Of a DNA stretch of 64,000 nt, positions 33,690 through 42,616 are shown piece by piece. Under the pieces are notes generated by a model. The model made no database searches and had not been told where the DNA came from. It worked only from the letters and a program-made list of their open reading frames with translations. The DNA comes from Saccharicrinis sp963663905 (lineage in GTDB: Bacteria > Bacteroidota > Bacteroidia > Bacteroidales > Marinilabiliaceae): assembly GCA_963663905.2 (NCBI GenBank), contig OY760657.1:3038001-3102000 (forward strand). Reading direction: 5' to 3'. A program made the translations under genes and the position numbers. Each line of letters begins with the position of its first letter. The first letter of the stretch is position 1.

Positions 33690-34941
33690 CCTTTCCAAAC
33701 AATACCGCCTGGGTACCATAGGCACGGGCACCATTGCCCATGACTTAAACCGCTGGTGGCAAACAAAAATACTCCGTAACGAAGATCCCTACCTCAAAAT
33801 AGGAGAAACCAACGATCGCGCCCATAAAGGCCTTAGCGAATACGTATGGGCACTTAAAGACATTAACCTCGAAATAAAAGAAGGCGATGTAGTAGGTATT
33901 ATTGGGAAAAACGGAGCAGGTAAATCAACCTTATTAAAAATATTATCACGGGTAACAGCCCCAACAACAGGCAGTATAAAAGTAAACGGACGCTTAGGCT
34001 CTTTACTGGAAGTAGGTACAGGCTTTCACCCAGAACTAACCGGGCGCGAAAACATCTTTTTAAACGGTGCTATTTTAGGTATGACCAAAGCTGAAGTTCG
34101 CTCCAAACTGGATGAGATCATCGACTTCTCCGGCTGCGAACGCTATATTGATACTCCTGTAAAGCGATACTCCAGTGGTATGAATGTGCGTTTGGGCTTT
34201 GCTGTAGCTGCCTTTTTAGAACCCGAAATTTTAGTGGTTGATGAAGTTTTGGCTGTAGGTGATGCTGAGTTCCAAAAAAAGGCTATTGGTAAAATGCAGG
34301 ATGTGAGTAAAAATCATGGAAGGACGGTGTTGTTTGTGAGCCATAATATGGCATCCATACAAGCATTATGTAATATTGGAACAATCATGAACAATGGAGA
34401 GATTGTAGATTTTGGAGATACCCGTTCAATGATTACTCAATATATGGAGTTTAACCAACAGAAGACAGCCTTAGATTTAAACCAAAGAACCGACAGAAAA
34501 GGTAATCAATCCATCAAAATAGAAAATATCAGATTTATACATTCTGAAACCAAACATTTACTGGATATTATATTATCTGGTACTCCTGTTACTGTTGAGT
34601 TTGACTACTCTTGCAATAATCCAGAGGACATTCAAAATGTAAGATTAGCGATTGCCTTTACTTTTTCTGACGGTAGTGAACGTTTTGTACTTGATAATTA
34701 TTTTACCAATACACAATTCTCCAACATTAAAAACAAAGGTAAATTTAAATGCATGATAAAAAAATGGCCTTTAAATCAAGGTAAATATACATATAGATAC
34801 AACCTTGATGCTAACAATACTTTAGCTGACAGGCTTGAAAACGCAGGAAGTATTAATGTCGATTTAGGAGATTTCTATGGTTCGGGTAGAAAAGTAGCAT
34901 CACATTTAAATGGGGTTTTAATAGATCAAGATTGGAGTTAG
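33661..34941 (+). CDS. wzt: ABC polysaccharide export ATPase with Wzt C-terminal domain
   Basis: A 426-residue ATPase. Walker A is GKNGAGKST (82-90), signature YSSGM (170-174), Walker B LVVDEVLAVGD (191-201), and the switch histidine lies in FVSHNM. Residues after about 275 form the Wzt_C carbohydrate-binding domain that in characterised O-antigen exporters reads the modified non-reducing end of the chain. The ATPase half is visibly richer in G+C (about 45% in a sampled line) than the C-terminal half (about 33%), suggesting mosaic origin. The gene starts inside a 31-bp repeat shared with the upstream cassette boundary. Confidence 0.94.
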   Translation: MSKTIIKIENLSKQYRLGTIGTGTIAHDLNRWWQTKILRNEDPYLKIGETNDRAHKGLSEYVWALKDINLEIKEGDVVGIIGKNGAGKSTLLKILSRVTAPTTGSIKVNGRLGSLLEVGTGFHPELTGRENIFLNGAILGMTKAEVRSKLDEIIDFSGCERYIDTPVKRYSSGMNVRLGFAVAAFLEPEILVVDEVLAVGDAEFQKKAIGKMQDVSKNHGRTVLFVSHNMASIQALCNIGTIMNNGEIVDFGDTRSMITQYMEFNQQKTALDLNQRTDRKGNQSIKIENIRFIHSETKHLLDIILSGTPVTVEFDYSCNNPEDIQNVRLAIAFTFSDGSERFVLDNYFTNTQFSNIKNKGKFKCMIKKWPLNQGKYTYRYNLDANNTLADRLENAGSINVDLGDFYGSGRKVASHLNGVLIDQDWS

Positions 34942-34989
34942 GATTACTAACATTATAAAATTACAAATTTAATTCATCATTTCATTTTC

Positions 34990-35709
34990 ATGTTAAATTT
35001 CAAAAATAAAGTCAAATACAACACCCTACAATTCAATTTTATTGAGAAAAAAGAATGGTCTAAGTATATTGACATTATTAATCCTGGTTTTATAATATTT
35101 GATGTTGGAGCAAATGCAGGAGAACTATCATTGTTATTTTCTCATTTCACAGGTAAGAAAGGTTTTGTACATTCTTTTGAACCAACTCCATCCACTTATG
35201 AACGCTTATCCTATATTTCCAAAGCAGCCAGAAATCAAAATATTATCACAAATAATATAGCCCTTTCTACCAAGGAAGGAAATATTTCTATATATGATTA
35301 TGGAGTTGAATACTCAGGTTTAAACACCCAAGCTAAACGTCCTTTAAAGAAACATGGTTTTGATATAGAGCCAAAACAACATATTGAAGTTCCTTGTACA
35401 ACTTTGGATAAATATTGTACGCAAAATAATATTGAGCATATTGACTTTTTAAAGATAGATGTAGAAGGCGGGGAATTAAATGTGCTGAAAGGCGCTACTA
35501 AATTATTAAAAGCAAAAAAAATCAAATGTATTGTTTTTGAATTTGGTCAAACATCATACGATATGGGCAATACTGCTGCTGATTATATATCTTTTTTCAA
35601 AGAAGTAAACTATCAATTAACTAATCTGGTAGATGGCTTTCCTGCTATACCGGTAAATGAAAATGGTACAGGAGCACCAATGTCTTTGAATATAGCCAAG
35701 CCACTATAG
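34990..35709 (+). CDS. FkbM family methyltransferase
   Basis: A 239-residue SAM-dependent methyltransferase with IIFDVGANAGELSLLFSHF (motif I), VHSFEPTPSTYERL and DFLKIDVEGGELNVLKGATKLL, all typical of FkbM enzymes, which O-methylate sugars or polyketides. In an ABC-exported glycan, terminal methylation can serve as the export or capping signal read by the Wzt C-domain. Its position directly after wzt fits that role (inference). It is in the operon 48 bp after wzt and 21 bp before the GT11 gene. Confidence 0.88.
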   Translation: MLNFKNKVKYNTLQFNFIEKKEWSKYIDIINPGFIIFDVGANAGELSLLFSHFTGKKGFVHSFEPTPSTYERLSYISKAARNQNIITNNIALSTKEGNISIYDYGVEYSGLNTQAKRPLKKHGFDIEPKQHIEVPCTTLDKYCTQNNIEHIDFLKIDVEGGELNVLKGATKLLKAKKIKCIVFEFGQTSYDMGNTAADYISFFKEVNYQLTNLVDGFPAIPVNENGTGAPMSLNIAKPL

Positions 35710-35730
35710 TTTAGCTTTATAATTGACCTA

Positions 35731-36537
35731 ATGATACAGATAAAACTGAAGGATAGATTGGGAAATCAAATGTTTCAATATGCTTTTGCATATGCAACTG
35801 CAAAGAAGCTTAAGTGTTCTTTTCGAATTGATTCAACTTCACATGGAACAAAATTATTATGCTATTTTAAGTTAAGAAAACTTGAAAGATACTATTATCA
35901 CTTTTCTGCTATTAAAAAACGTTATCTCGAATTAAAACAAACTGGACATCAAGATCCTCTGGATGTTTTAAAAAAAATACAGGATCGTACCTATTATAAT
36001 GGATACTTTCAGTCGGAAATATACTTTGAGGCCTTTGTTTCTCAAATAAGAAAGATGTTTACCGTCAAATCTGCATGGAAAGCGATATTCGATCATGAGT
36101 TTGGAGAATTATATAAAAACAACCAAATCCTATGTATTCATATCAGAAGAACAGACTATATAAGTCATGGCAATGAAGCTGTTGGAGGAAGTGATATTAC
36201 ACTACCCTTAGCCTATTATGATAAATGTCTGCATCACAAGGATTATAGCAACTATAAAAAAATTGTTTTAAGTGATGATATGGCATTTGCCAAAGAACAT
36301 TTTTCGCATTTACCTAATGTTATGATTACACATAATGAGGAGATTATCGATTTTCAATTGATCATGAATGCAGATGTAGTTATCACAGCCAATAGCTCAT
36401 TTAGCTGGTGGGCGGCCTGGTTAAACCCTAAAAAACAAAAACAGGTATATGCACCACAATACTGGTTTGGTCATAAAACCCAATGTGAATACCCGGTAGG
36501 TATTATTCCTCAAAACTGGATTAAAATTGATTTTTAA
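35731..36537 (+). CDS. Alpha-1,2-fucosyltransferase-like glycosyltransferase (GT11)
   Basis: A 268-residue GT11 protein. The hallmarks are the N-terminal KLKDRLGNQMFQYAFAYATAKKL, the donor-binding CIHIRRTDYISHG and the C-terminal VVITANSSFSWWAAWLNP. GT11 enzymes move fucose from GDP-fucose to galactose or similar acceptors in the cytoplasm. It shares its last base with the next start, so the two are coupled. No GDP-fucose synthesis genes (gmd, fcl) are in the window. Confidence 0.9.
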   Translation: MIQIKLKDRLGNQMFQYAFAYATAKKLKCSFRIDSTSHGTKLLCYFKLRKLERYYYHFSAIKKRYLELKQTGHQDPLDVLKKIQDRTYYNGYFQSEIYFEAFVSQIRKMFTVKSAWKAIFDHEFGELYKNNQILCIHIRRTDYISHGNEAVGGSDITLPLAYYDKCLHHKDYSNYKKIVLSDDMAFAKEHFSHLPNVMITHNEEIIDFQLIMNADVVITANSSFSWWAAWLNPKKQKQVYAPQYWFGHKTQCEYPVGIIPQNWIKIDF

Positions 36538-37715
36538 TGAAACTGGCTAAGTTCGACATCTTATATCCACACGAGTATTTGTTGGAACAGCAAAAAAAAC
36601 ACGAGCATGAACTACTCAATATGGATTTTGAAACCTATCTCTCCTGGTTGCATGGCCTAAAAATGGGTTTGTATAACATTTTTGAAAGAGAATTATCACC
36701 CAAAGGATGGGAGGTATTTGAATATTACAACCAGGATGATTTATTTATTCATAAACTAGCAGAAAAGTATAAGATTAGTTTTAGTGTTTTTAATTTAATT
36801 AAAAAGAAGAACCGAATACTCTGGTGGGATTATAGCTTAAAAGAACTAATTGCAGCTATTCATTTACAATCTTTTCGAAAATCCATTTATAAAAAGATGG
36901 TTTTAAAAAGGTATTTACAAATTATTCAACCCAACATTATTTATTTAAGAGAACCATGCCAGATTGATAATTTAGTATGGAAGGATTATAAAAAATCACA
37001 TTTAATTGTATCCTTTATTGGTTGCAATATGAGCCATCCTCAAAACTGGCTTCCCCATAATTCTGATATCATATTTACTAATATTCCGGATTATGAGCAT
37101 TTTTTCAGGCAAAACCTAATTGATAGTTATTACCGAGATTATGGAATTGATGCCATAAGTGAAGAAGAGAAAGAACAGAAAAGCGAAATATACGATATAA
37201 CCTTTATAGGCAAACTGGGAAGCAAGGATCAGGAACGAAAATCTGATACCATGGAAGCCATTGCCCGGCAATTTGATTTTAAATGGTGGGGGCCTCAAGG
37301 AGAAATGATACAACAGTACCCATCTTTATTAAAAACGTGGCAAGGATACACTGCCGGAAAAGACCTCTTTACTATATATTCCCAATCAAAGATTGTGGTC
37401 AATGATTATGTGCATTCAAACGGAGCGTATGCCGTAAATATGCGTATGAAAGAAGTGATGGGAATGCAAACTTTGTTATTATCAAGAGAGGCGATTAACT
37501 TAAAGGAATTTGAGCAAAACAACTTGCTGGTCACTTTTACGAATATAGATGATTGTTTGCAAAAAATTAGCTATTTTTTACAACATCAGGAAGAAAGAAA
37601 AATGATAGCCAGAAAGGGTTGGAAATATGTACAGGCGAATTTTGGGTATCAGGATATTTTAAAAGAATGGGCAGATATTGTAAGTAATAAATACAAGCAA
37701 AAATTCAATGCTTAG
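36537..37715 (+). CDS. Glycosyltransferase (CgeB-like, GT-B)
   Basis: A 392-residue protein with a GT-B C-terminal half: IYDITFIGKLGSKDQERKSDTMEAIARQFDFKWWG, LFTIYSQSKIVVNDYVHSNGAYAVNMRMKEVMGMQTLLL, then YFLQHQEERKMIARKGWKYVQANFGY. This is the pattern of the CgeB/glycosyl-transferase-group-1-2 family. The N-terminal half is poorly conserved. Donor and acceptor are unknown. It overlaps the next acyltransferase gene by 8 bp. Confidence 0.82.
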   Translation: MKLAKFDILYPHEYLLEQQKKHEHELLNMDFETYLSWLHGLKMGLYNIFERELSPKGWEVFEYYNQDDLFIHKLAEKYKISFSVFNLIKKKNRILWWDYSLKELIAAIHLQSFRKSIYKKMVLKRYLQIIQPNIIYLREPCQIDNLVWKDYKKSHLIVSFIGCNMSHPQNWLPHNSDIIFTNIPDYEHFFRQNLIDSYYRDYGIDAISEEEKEQKSEIYDITFIGKLGSKDQERKSDTMEAIARQFDFKWWGPQGEMIQQYPSLLKTWQGYTAGKDLFTIYSQSKIVVNDYVHSNGAYAVNMRMKEVMGMQTLLLSREAINLKEFEQNNLLVTFTNIDDCLQKISYFLQHQEERKMIARKGWKYVQANFGYQDILKEWADIVSNKYKQKFNA

Positions 37716-38292
37716 AAAACTTACCCTACTTCTCAATAAAATAGGAGTAGTTTTAAGGTTTAAAACCTTTAACATCCAATCCCCGGGAAATATACAATGG
37801 GGCAAACATATCCGCATTTCATTTCCCAATCAGAATGCCAAATTAAAGATAGGTTCTCTTTCCCGGATCGGTCATGGCGTTATTTTTAAGTTGGATGGCT
37901 CGCATATCAGTATGGGGACTAATTGTTTTATTGATGATTATGCAGTGTTTAAATTGTGGGGAGGAAATATTGAGTTGGGCGATAATGTGTATATAAATTC
38001 CTTTACGGTTTTAAACGGACATGGGGGCTTAAAAATTGGAAACAACGTATTGATTGCTATGCACGTAAGTATTGTTCCCAGCAATCATAATTTTGATAAT
38101 AAAGATATACCGATTAATCAGCAAGGAAATACCAATAAAGGCATTGTGATTGAAGACAATGTTTGGATTGGTGCAGGTGCCAGAATATTAGATGGGCTTA
38201 CCATTGGGAGAGGGGCGGTTATTGCTGCCGGAGCTGTGGTTACGAAGAATATTGCTGCCGGAGCTATTGTGAAAGGTATTCCGGCTAAATAA
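37708..38292 (+). CDS. Hexapeptide-repeat (LbH) acyltransferase
   Basis: A 194-residue left-handed beta-helix protein with many [LIV]-G-x4 hexapeptides: IGSLSRIGHGVIFKLDGSHISMGTNCFID and the catalytic-histidine region IAMHVSIVPSNHNFDN, ending in IEDNVWIGAGARILDGLTIGRGAVIAAGAVVTKNIAAGAIVKGIPAK. It is probably an O-acetyltransferase that modifies a sugar in the glycan with acetyl-CoA. The gene is intact, with the end typical of the family (GxPAK). Confidence 0.87.
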   Translation: MLRKLTLLLNKIGVVLRFKTFNIQSPGNIQWGKHIRISFPNQNAKLKIGSLSRIGHGVIFKLDGSHISMGTNCFIDDYAVFKLWGGNIELGDNVYINSFTVLNGHGGLKIGNNVLIAMHVSIVPSNHNFDNKDIPINQQGNTNKGIVIEDNVWIGAGARILDGLTIGRGAVIAAGAVVTKNIAAGAIVKGIPAK

Positions 38293-38298
38293 GGATAT

Positions 38299-39261
38299 AT
38301 GAAGTTGTACGCAATAAAAATAGTTTTATATCTTTCTATTATATGTAGTATCGTTTTATGTGCTAATTTTTTTAATAAAAAAGATCATTCATACTCCACC
38401 TATTCAGAGGCCATTATTGATAAGCACGAATTAGCCAAAGGAATATCAAAACCTAAATTAATCCTTGCTGGAGGCTCTAATGTGGCGTTTGGATTTAATA
38501 GTAAGGATATTAACAATGAATTTCAGATTCCAATTGTGAATTTAGGTTTACATGCAGGATTAGGTTTAGACTTTATTCTGGATGAATTAAAAATAATTGC
38601 TAAACCTAAAGATATAATTATTATTTCACCGGAATATTTCTTAAATATAGAAGGTAATTATCGATTTAAAAAATATGTTTGCGATTTTTATCCAGAGGCT
38701 AAAAACTTTATAGAAACAGATATAGTTAATGAAGTCACTGTACGAATAGAGAATAGTCGTAATATTTACAAAAAATTACTGAACATTGATCCGGTTAACA
38801 CTCAAAGTGAGGTGTATACAAGAAACGGCTTTAATGCATATGGTGATTTAATCTCTCATATCAATAAAAAATCGAGAGAAAAATTAAAGGATAGAAGCTA
38901 TCTCAAAAAGCATAAATGGGAAGGAATAGTTTATTTAAACAAATTACAAGAATATTGTAATTCGAAAAATATAACAATGTTATTTTCATATCCACCCTAT
39001 CCTAAAAGTGAGTATATAAAAAATAGTAGTGCTATTAAAAGTTATAATAAGCAATTACAATCGAGCCTGAATATTGAATTATTATCAAACCCGGAAGAAT
39101 TTGTATTTCAAGACCATTTTTTTTTTGACACTATATACCACTTAAATGGGAACGGAAGAGAGTTAAGAACTCAAAAAACTATTTCCCTTTTAACAAAGAA
39201 TAAAACATTTTTAACTTGGCTAAATAAATATAGATGCTATTCAATTCCATTGAATTTATAA
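38299..39261 (+). CDS. Membrane-anchored SGNH/DltD-like protein, partner of MBOAT
   Basis: A 320-residue protein with an N-terminal TM helix (about 5-24). The mature part shows PKLILAGGSNVAFGFNSKDI, where GGSN replaces the usual GDS block, IVNLGLHAGLGLDFILDEL and a C-terminal DTIYHLNGNGRELRT with a D..H. pair. It looks like an extracytoplasmic SGNH protein of the AlgJ/AlgX or DltD type, which moves acyl groups supplied by MBOAT transferases. It overlaps the MBOAT start by 28 bp, so they are coupled. The assignment is by motif and context only. Confidence 0.65.
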   Translation: MKLYAIKIVLYLSIICSIVLCANFFNKKDHSYSTYSEAIIDKHELAKGISKPKLILAGGSNVAFGFNSKDINNEFQIPIVNLGLHAGLGLDFILDELKIIAKPKDIIIISPEYFLNIEGNYRFKKYVCDFYPEAKNFIETDIVNEVTVRIENSRNIYKKLLNIDPVNTQSEVYTRNGFNAYGDLISHINKKSREKLKDRSYLKKHKWEGIVYLNKLQEYCNSKNITMLFSYPPYPKSEYIKNSSAIKSYNKQLQSSLNIELLSNPEEFVFQDHFFFDTIYHLNGNGRELRTQKTISLLTKNKTFLTWLNKYRCYSIPLNL

Positions 39262-40691
39262 TATTTTTACCTATTGTATTTTTAGTCTATTGGTTTATTA
39301 CCAATAGAAATTTAAAACTTCAAAATACCTTATTGCTCGTGGCCAGCTACCTTTTTTATGGATGGTGGGACTGGCGCTTTTTATCTTTAATAGCTTTCAG
39401 TAGTCTGGTTGATTATCTGATTGGTGTTCAGTTAGGGAAAAGCGATAAACAGCAAAATCGAAAAATTCTATTATGGTGTAGTATATTGGTAAATCTGGGG
39501 TTTTTAGGCTTTTTTAAATACTATAATTTTTTTGTAGAAAGCTTTGCTGATGCCTTTACTTTATTTGGAAAGTCATTAGATGTAGAAAGACTTAAAATTA
39601 TTCTACCTGTCGGAATAAGTTTTTATACCTTTCAAACATTGAGCTATTCTATAGATGTATATAGAAGAAAGCTGGAACCATCAAAAGATATCATTGCATT
39701 TTTTGCCTTTGTTAGTTTCTTTCCCCAATTGGTAGCAGGACCTATAGAAAGGGCTAGCAACTTGTTACCTCAGTTTTATAAAAAAAGAACCTTTCAATAC
39801 GAGCAAGCTGCAGATGGAATGCGTCAGATTTTATGGGGGCTTTTAAAAAAGGTGGTTATAGCAGATAATTGTGCTTTATATGTCGACAATATCTTTGGAT
39901 CATATGAACATCAATTAGGTACCACCCTACTCATTGCAGGAATACTGTTTGCATTTCAAATTTATGGAGACTTTTCCGGATATTCAGATATAGCCATTGG
40001 TACGGCAAAACTATTTGGCTTTAAGCTGATGACTAACTTTAATCTACCCTATCTGTCAAGGGATATAGCGGAATTTTGGAGAAGATGGCATATTTCTCTA
40101 TCAACTTGGTTTAGAGATTACCTGTATATCCCACTGGGAGGAAGTCGAGGTAACAAGTGGCAAATAATAAGAAACACTTTTATTATTTTTATTGTAAGTG
40201 GCTTTTGGCATGGAGCAAACTGGACATTCTTGTTATGGGGAGGCCTAAATGCGGTATATTTTTTACCCTTACTTCTATTTAAGCAAAACAGAAAAAATAT
40301 GGATGTTGTTGCAGCGACTTCAATATTTCCTACAATAAAGGAACTGCTGCAAATCATAAGCACCTTTTTCTTGACTGTTTTTGCCTGGATTATATTTAGA
40401 TCTCAATCCATTCACGAAGCTTATAGTTACTTTAAACATATGTTGTGGGATAATTTATTAAAACATCCAGGACAAATTCGTTTTTTCTTCAAGGAAATAT
40501 GGACGATACAGGTTGTTTACTTTATCCTTTTTATGATCATTTTGGAGTGGATGCAGCGTAAAAAGGAACATACTTTTGAAATAGGTCATCTGCAATCATT
40601 ACCCAAACACTCGCTATATCTGATTGTATTCTTTTTAATCTTCCTATTTGGTGCCACCCAGAAGGCTGAGTTTATCTATTTCCAATTTTAA
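39234..40691 (+). CDS. MBOAT O-acyltransferase (AlgI-like)
   Basis: A 485-residue polytopic MBOAT protein with the classic AlgI start MLFNSIEFIIFLPIVFLVYWF, LLLVASYLFYGWWDWRFL and ILPVGISFYTFQTLSYSIDVYR. The conserved motif FWRRWHISLSTWFRDYLYIPLGGSRGN and the catalytic-histidine segment IIFIVSGFWHGANWTFLLWGGLNA are intact. AlgI-type proteins bring acyl groups across the inner membrane for O-acetylation of polysaccharides. Here it is flanked by two SGNH-like proteins, which resemble the periplasmic partners. Confidence 0.92.
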   Translation: MLFNSIEFIIFLPIVFLVYWFITNRNLKLQNTLLLVASYLFYGWWDWRFLSLIAFSSLVDYLIGVQLGKSDKQQNRKILLWCSILVNLGFLGFFKYYNFFVESFADAFTLFGKSLDVERLKIILPVGISFYTFQTLSYSIDVYRRKLEPSKDIIAFFAFVSFFPQLVAGPIERASNLLPQFYKKRTFQYEQAADGMRQILWGLLKKVVIADNCALYVDNIFGSYEHQLGTTLLIAGILFAFQIYGDFSGYSDIAIGTAKLFGFKLMTNFNLPYLSRDIAEFWRRWHISLSTWFRDYLYIPLGGSRGNKWQIIRNTFIIFIVSGFWHGANWTFLLWGGLNAVYFLPLLLFKQNRKNMDVVAATSIFPTIKELLQIISTFFLTVFAWIIFRSQSIHEAYSYFKHMLWDNLLKHPGQIRFFFKEIWTIQVVYFILFMIILEWMQRKKEHTFEIGHLQSLPKHSLYLIVFFLIFLFGATQKAEFIYFQF

Positions 40692-40700
40692 TTTTTTGTT

Positions 40701-41627
40701 GTGGAACACTTTGTAAAAAAAATACTGGTATACTGCTTTATAGTTTTTCTCTTTTATTGTACAGCTGCCCTATTCGCGAATGGTTCACATGCACCCACAT
40801 ATAATAAATTCACCTCGCCTAAACAAAAATCGCTTATTATTGGCACTTCTAGAGCTCTAATGGGAATTAATCCTGAAAAAATTAACTCTAAAGTTCAACC
40901 GATTAATCCTATTTACAATTTTGCAATAACTGAAATTCAATCATCCTTTGGAGAAATTTATTATAAAGGAATTCAAAAAAAACTGGATAAAACAAGTAAT
41001 AATTCCATATTTATTATAGCTGCTGACCCGTGGTCAATATCAATAGATAATCGAATTGAGATAGAAAACAAAAAATACAAAGAACAAGGGAGTACTCTTG
41101 ATAAGGTAAAAAATATAAATCAAAACCCTAATCTGCAATATCTTTTCCAAACTTATTCTTTAAGCTGGGGATCCATCTTCATTAATATGGCAAAAGATAA
41201 TGACAAACCAGATTGGACCCCACAGAAAAATGGGTGGTTAAAAGTCAATGCTTCATATGACAGTACCACTTTTATGCCTAGAATATATGATAAGATTAAA
41301 TCATTTAGAGAATATAAAATGCCAAATTTTGAATTCTCTCCAAACCGCTATTCTTATTTGGAAAAGACTATACAGTTACTACAAAAACATGGAAATGTCT
41401 TTTTGGTAAGAATTCCTGTTTTCCCGGAAATAAGAGATATAGAAAAAGAATATATGCCTGATTTTGATAATAAAATAGAACTTCTTGCAAATAAATATGG
41501 AATTAAATACTTTAATCAATTTGATTGCAATCAATTTGATTATTATGACGGCCATCATCTAATTGGTAGTTCTGCAAATAAATTTAGTATGGATTTAGCA
41601 ACTATAATTAAAAATGTTACTAAATAA
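40701..41627 (+). CDS. Second membrane-anchored SGNH-like protein beside MBOAT
   Basis: A 308-residue protein that starts at GTG, with an N-terminal TM helix (ILVYCFIVFLFYCTAALFANG). It has KSLIIGTSRALMGINPEKI, where GTSR stands in the GDS block, SIFIIAADPWSIS, and a C-terminal FDYYDGHHLIGSSANKFS with the D-x2-H pair. It is related in layout, though not closely in sequence, to the protein before the MBOAT gene. It lies 9 bp downstream of the MBOAT gene and overlaps the next glycosyltransferase gene by one base. The function is inferred from context. Confidence 0.62.
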   Translation: MEHFVKKILVYCFIVFLFYCTAALFANGSHAPTYNKFTSPKQKSLIIGTSRALMGINPEKINSKVQPINPIYNFAITEIQSSFGEIYYKGIQKKLDKTSNNSIFIIAADPWSISIDNRIEIENKKYKEQGSTLDKVKNINQNPNLQYLFQTYSLSWGSIFINMAKDNDKPDWTPQKNGWLKVNASYDSTTFMPRIYDKIKSFREYKMPNFEFSPNRYSYLEKTIQLLQKHGNVFLVRIPVFPEIRDIEKEYMPDFDNKIELLANKYGIKYFNQFDCNQFDYYDGHHLIGSSANKFSMDLATIIKNVTK

Positions 41628-42616
41628 TGACATTCTCCATTATTACTTGTACATATAATCCCAATCCTATAATATTTCAAAGACTTATTAAAGCCATAGC
41701 AGCTTTGAAAGCCAATAGGCACTTTTGTTATGAATGGATAATAGTAGACAACAATTCAAATAACAAAATTAAATACACCTTTAATTTTTCAGAATTACTG
41801 ATTCCAGTACTTCATGTTAAAGAAAAAAAAGCAGGACTAACAAAGGCAAGAATAGCAGGAACAAAAGCAGCTAATGGTGAATGGTTGATATTCCTTGATG
41901 ATGATAACGAACCAGCATCCAATTTCTTAGTTGAACTTTCTAAAGGGATTAAAGAAAATCCACAGGTTAATTGCTGGGGGCCTGGTAATATAGATGTAGA
42001 ATATATTGGCAAGGTGAAAAAATGGTTTTTAAATAATAAATCATACTTTCAGGCAAGAAATGAAGAAACCAAATTTGGACATGAAAAACACATGCAGCCT
42101 TATTATCCAATAGGCACAGGATTATGTATAATCAAAGAAGCAATGTTGGATTATGTAAAAAAAATTGAATCTGATATGTATAATGTCTCAGACCGAACAG
42201 GTCGAAGTTTAGTTTCTGGTGGTGATACACAAATAATTCTTAACAATCAAGTTAATGGAGGTATCGCCGGCAAACTTAAAAAACTTAGCTTAACTCATAT
42301 GATTGAAGCTAGAAAAGCCAATTTTAAATATTTAAGAAAACAGAAGTTCTGGACAGCAGCTTCTTATCATATGGTGCTACAACAGGTATATTCTGATTTT
42401 ACAATAAAACAGCCAACCGAATTAAACTTCTATATTTCAGATATTTATATCTTAGCAAAAAGATTTTACTATGAGATAAAGGTAAAAAAGAGAGACTTTA
42501 GAAGTGCTTATTTAAATACTTGTGGCTTTTTAGGTGAATATTACGCGCCATACTTTGCTTTAAAGCATAAACCCAATCAATTATTTTATACCATTCAAAA
42601 ACTACTTAATATCTAA
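41627..42616 (+). CDS. Family 2 glycosyltransferase (GT-A)
   Basis: A 329-residue GT2-like enzyme: MTFSIITCTYNPNPIIFQRLIKAIAAL, WIIVDNNSNNK, LTKARIAGTKAANGEWLIFLDDDNEP with the metal-binding DDD, and ISGGDTQI-like SLVSGGDTQIILNN. The whole is a typical inverting transferase that adds one sugar at the cytoplasmic face. The specificity is unknown. Start and stop codons overlap with both neighbours by one base, so the gene is part of a tightly packed operon. Confidence 0.9.
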   Translation: MTFSIITCTYNPNPIIFQRLIKAIAALKANRHFCYEWIIVDNNSNNKIKYTFNFSELLIPVLHVKEKKAGLTKARIAGTKAANGEWLIFLDDDNEPASNFLVELSKGIKENPQVNCWGPGNIDVEYIGKVKKWFLNNKSYFQARNEETKFGHEKHMQPYYPIGTGLCIIKEAMLDYVKKIESDMYNVSDRTGRSLVSGGDTQIILNNQVNGGIAGKLKKLSLTHMIEARKANFKYLRKQKFWTAASYHMVLQQVYSDFTIKQPTELNFYISDIYILAKRFYYEIKVKKRDFRSAYLNTCGFLGEYYAPYFALKHKPNQLFYTIQKLLNI

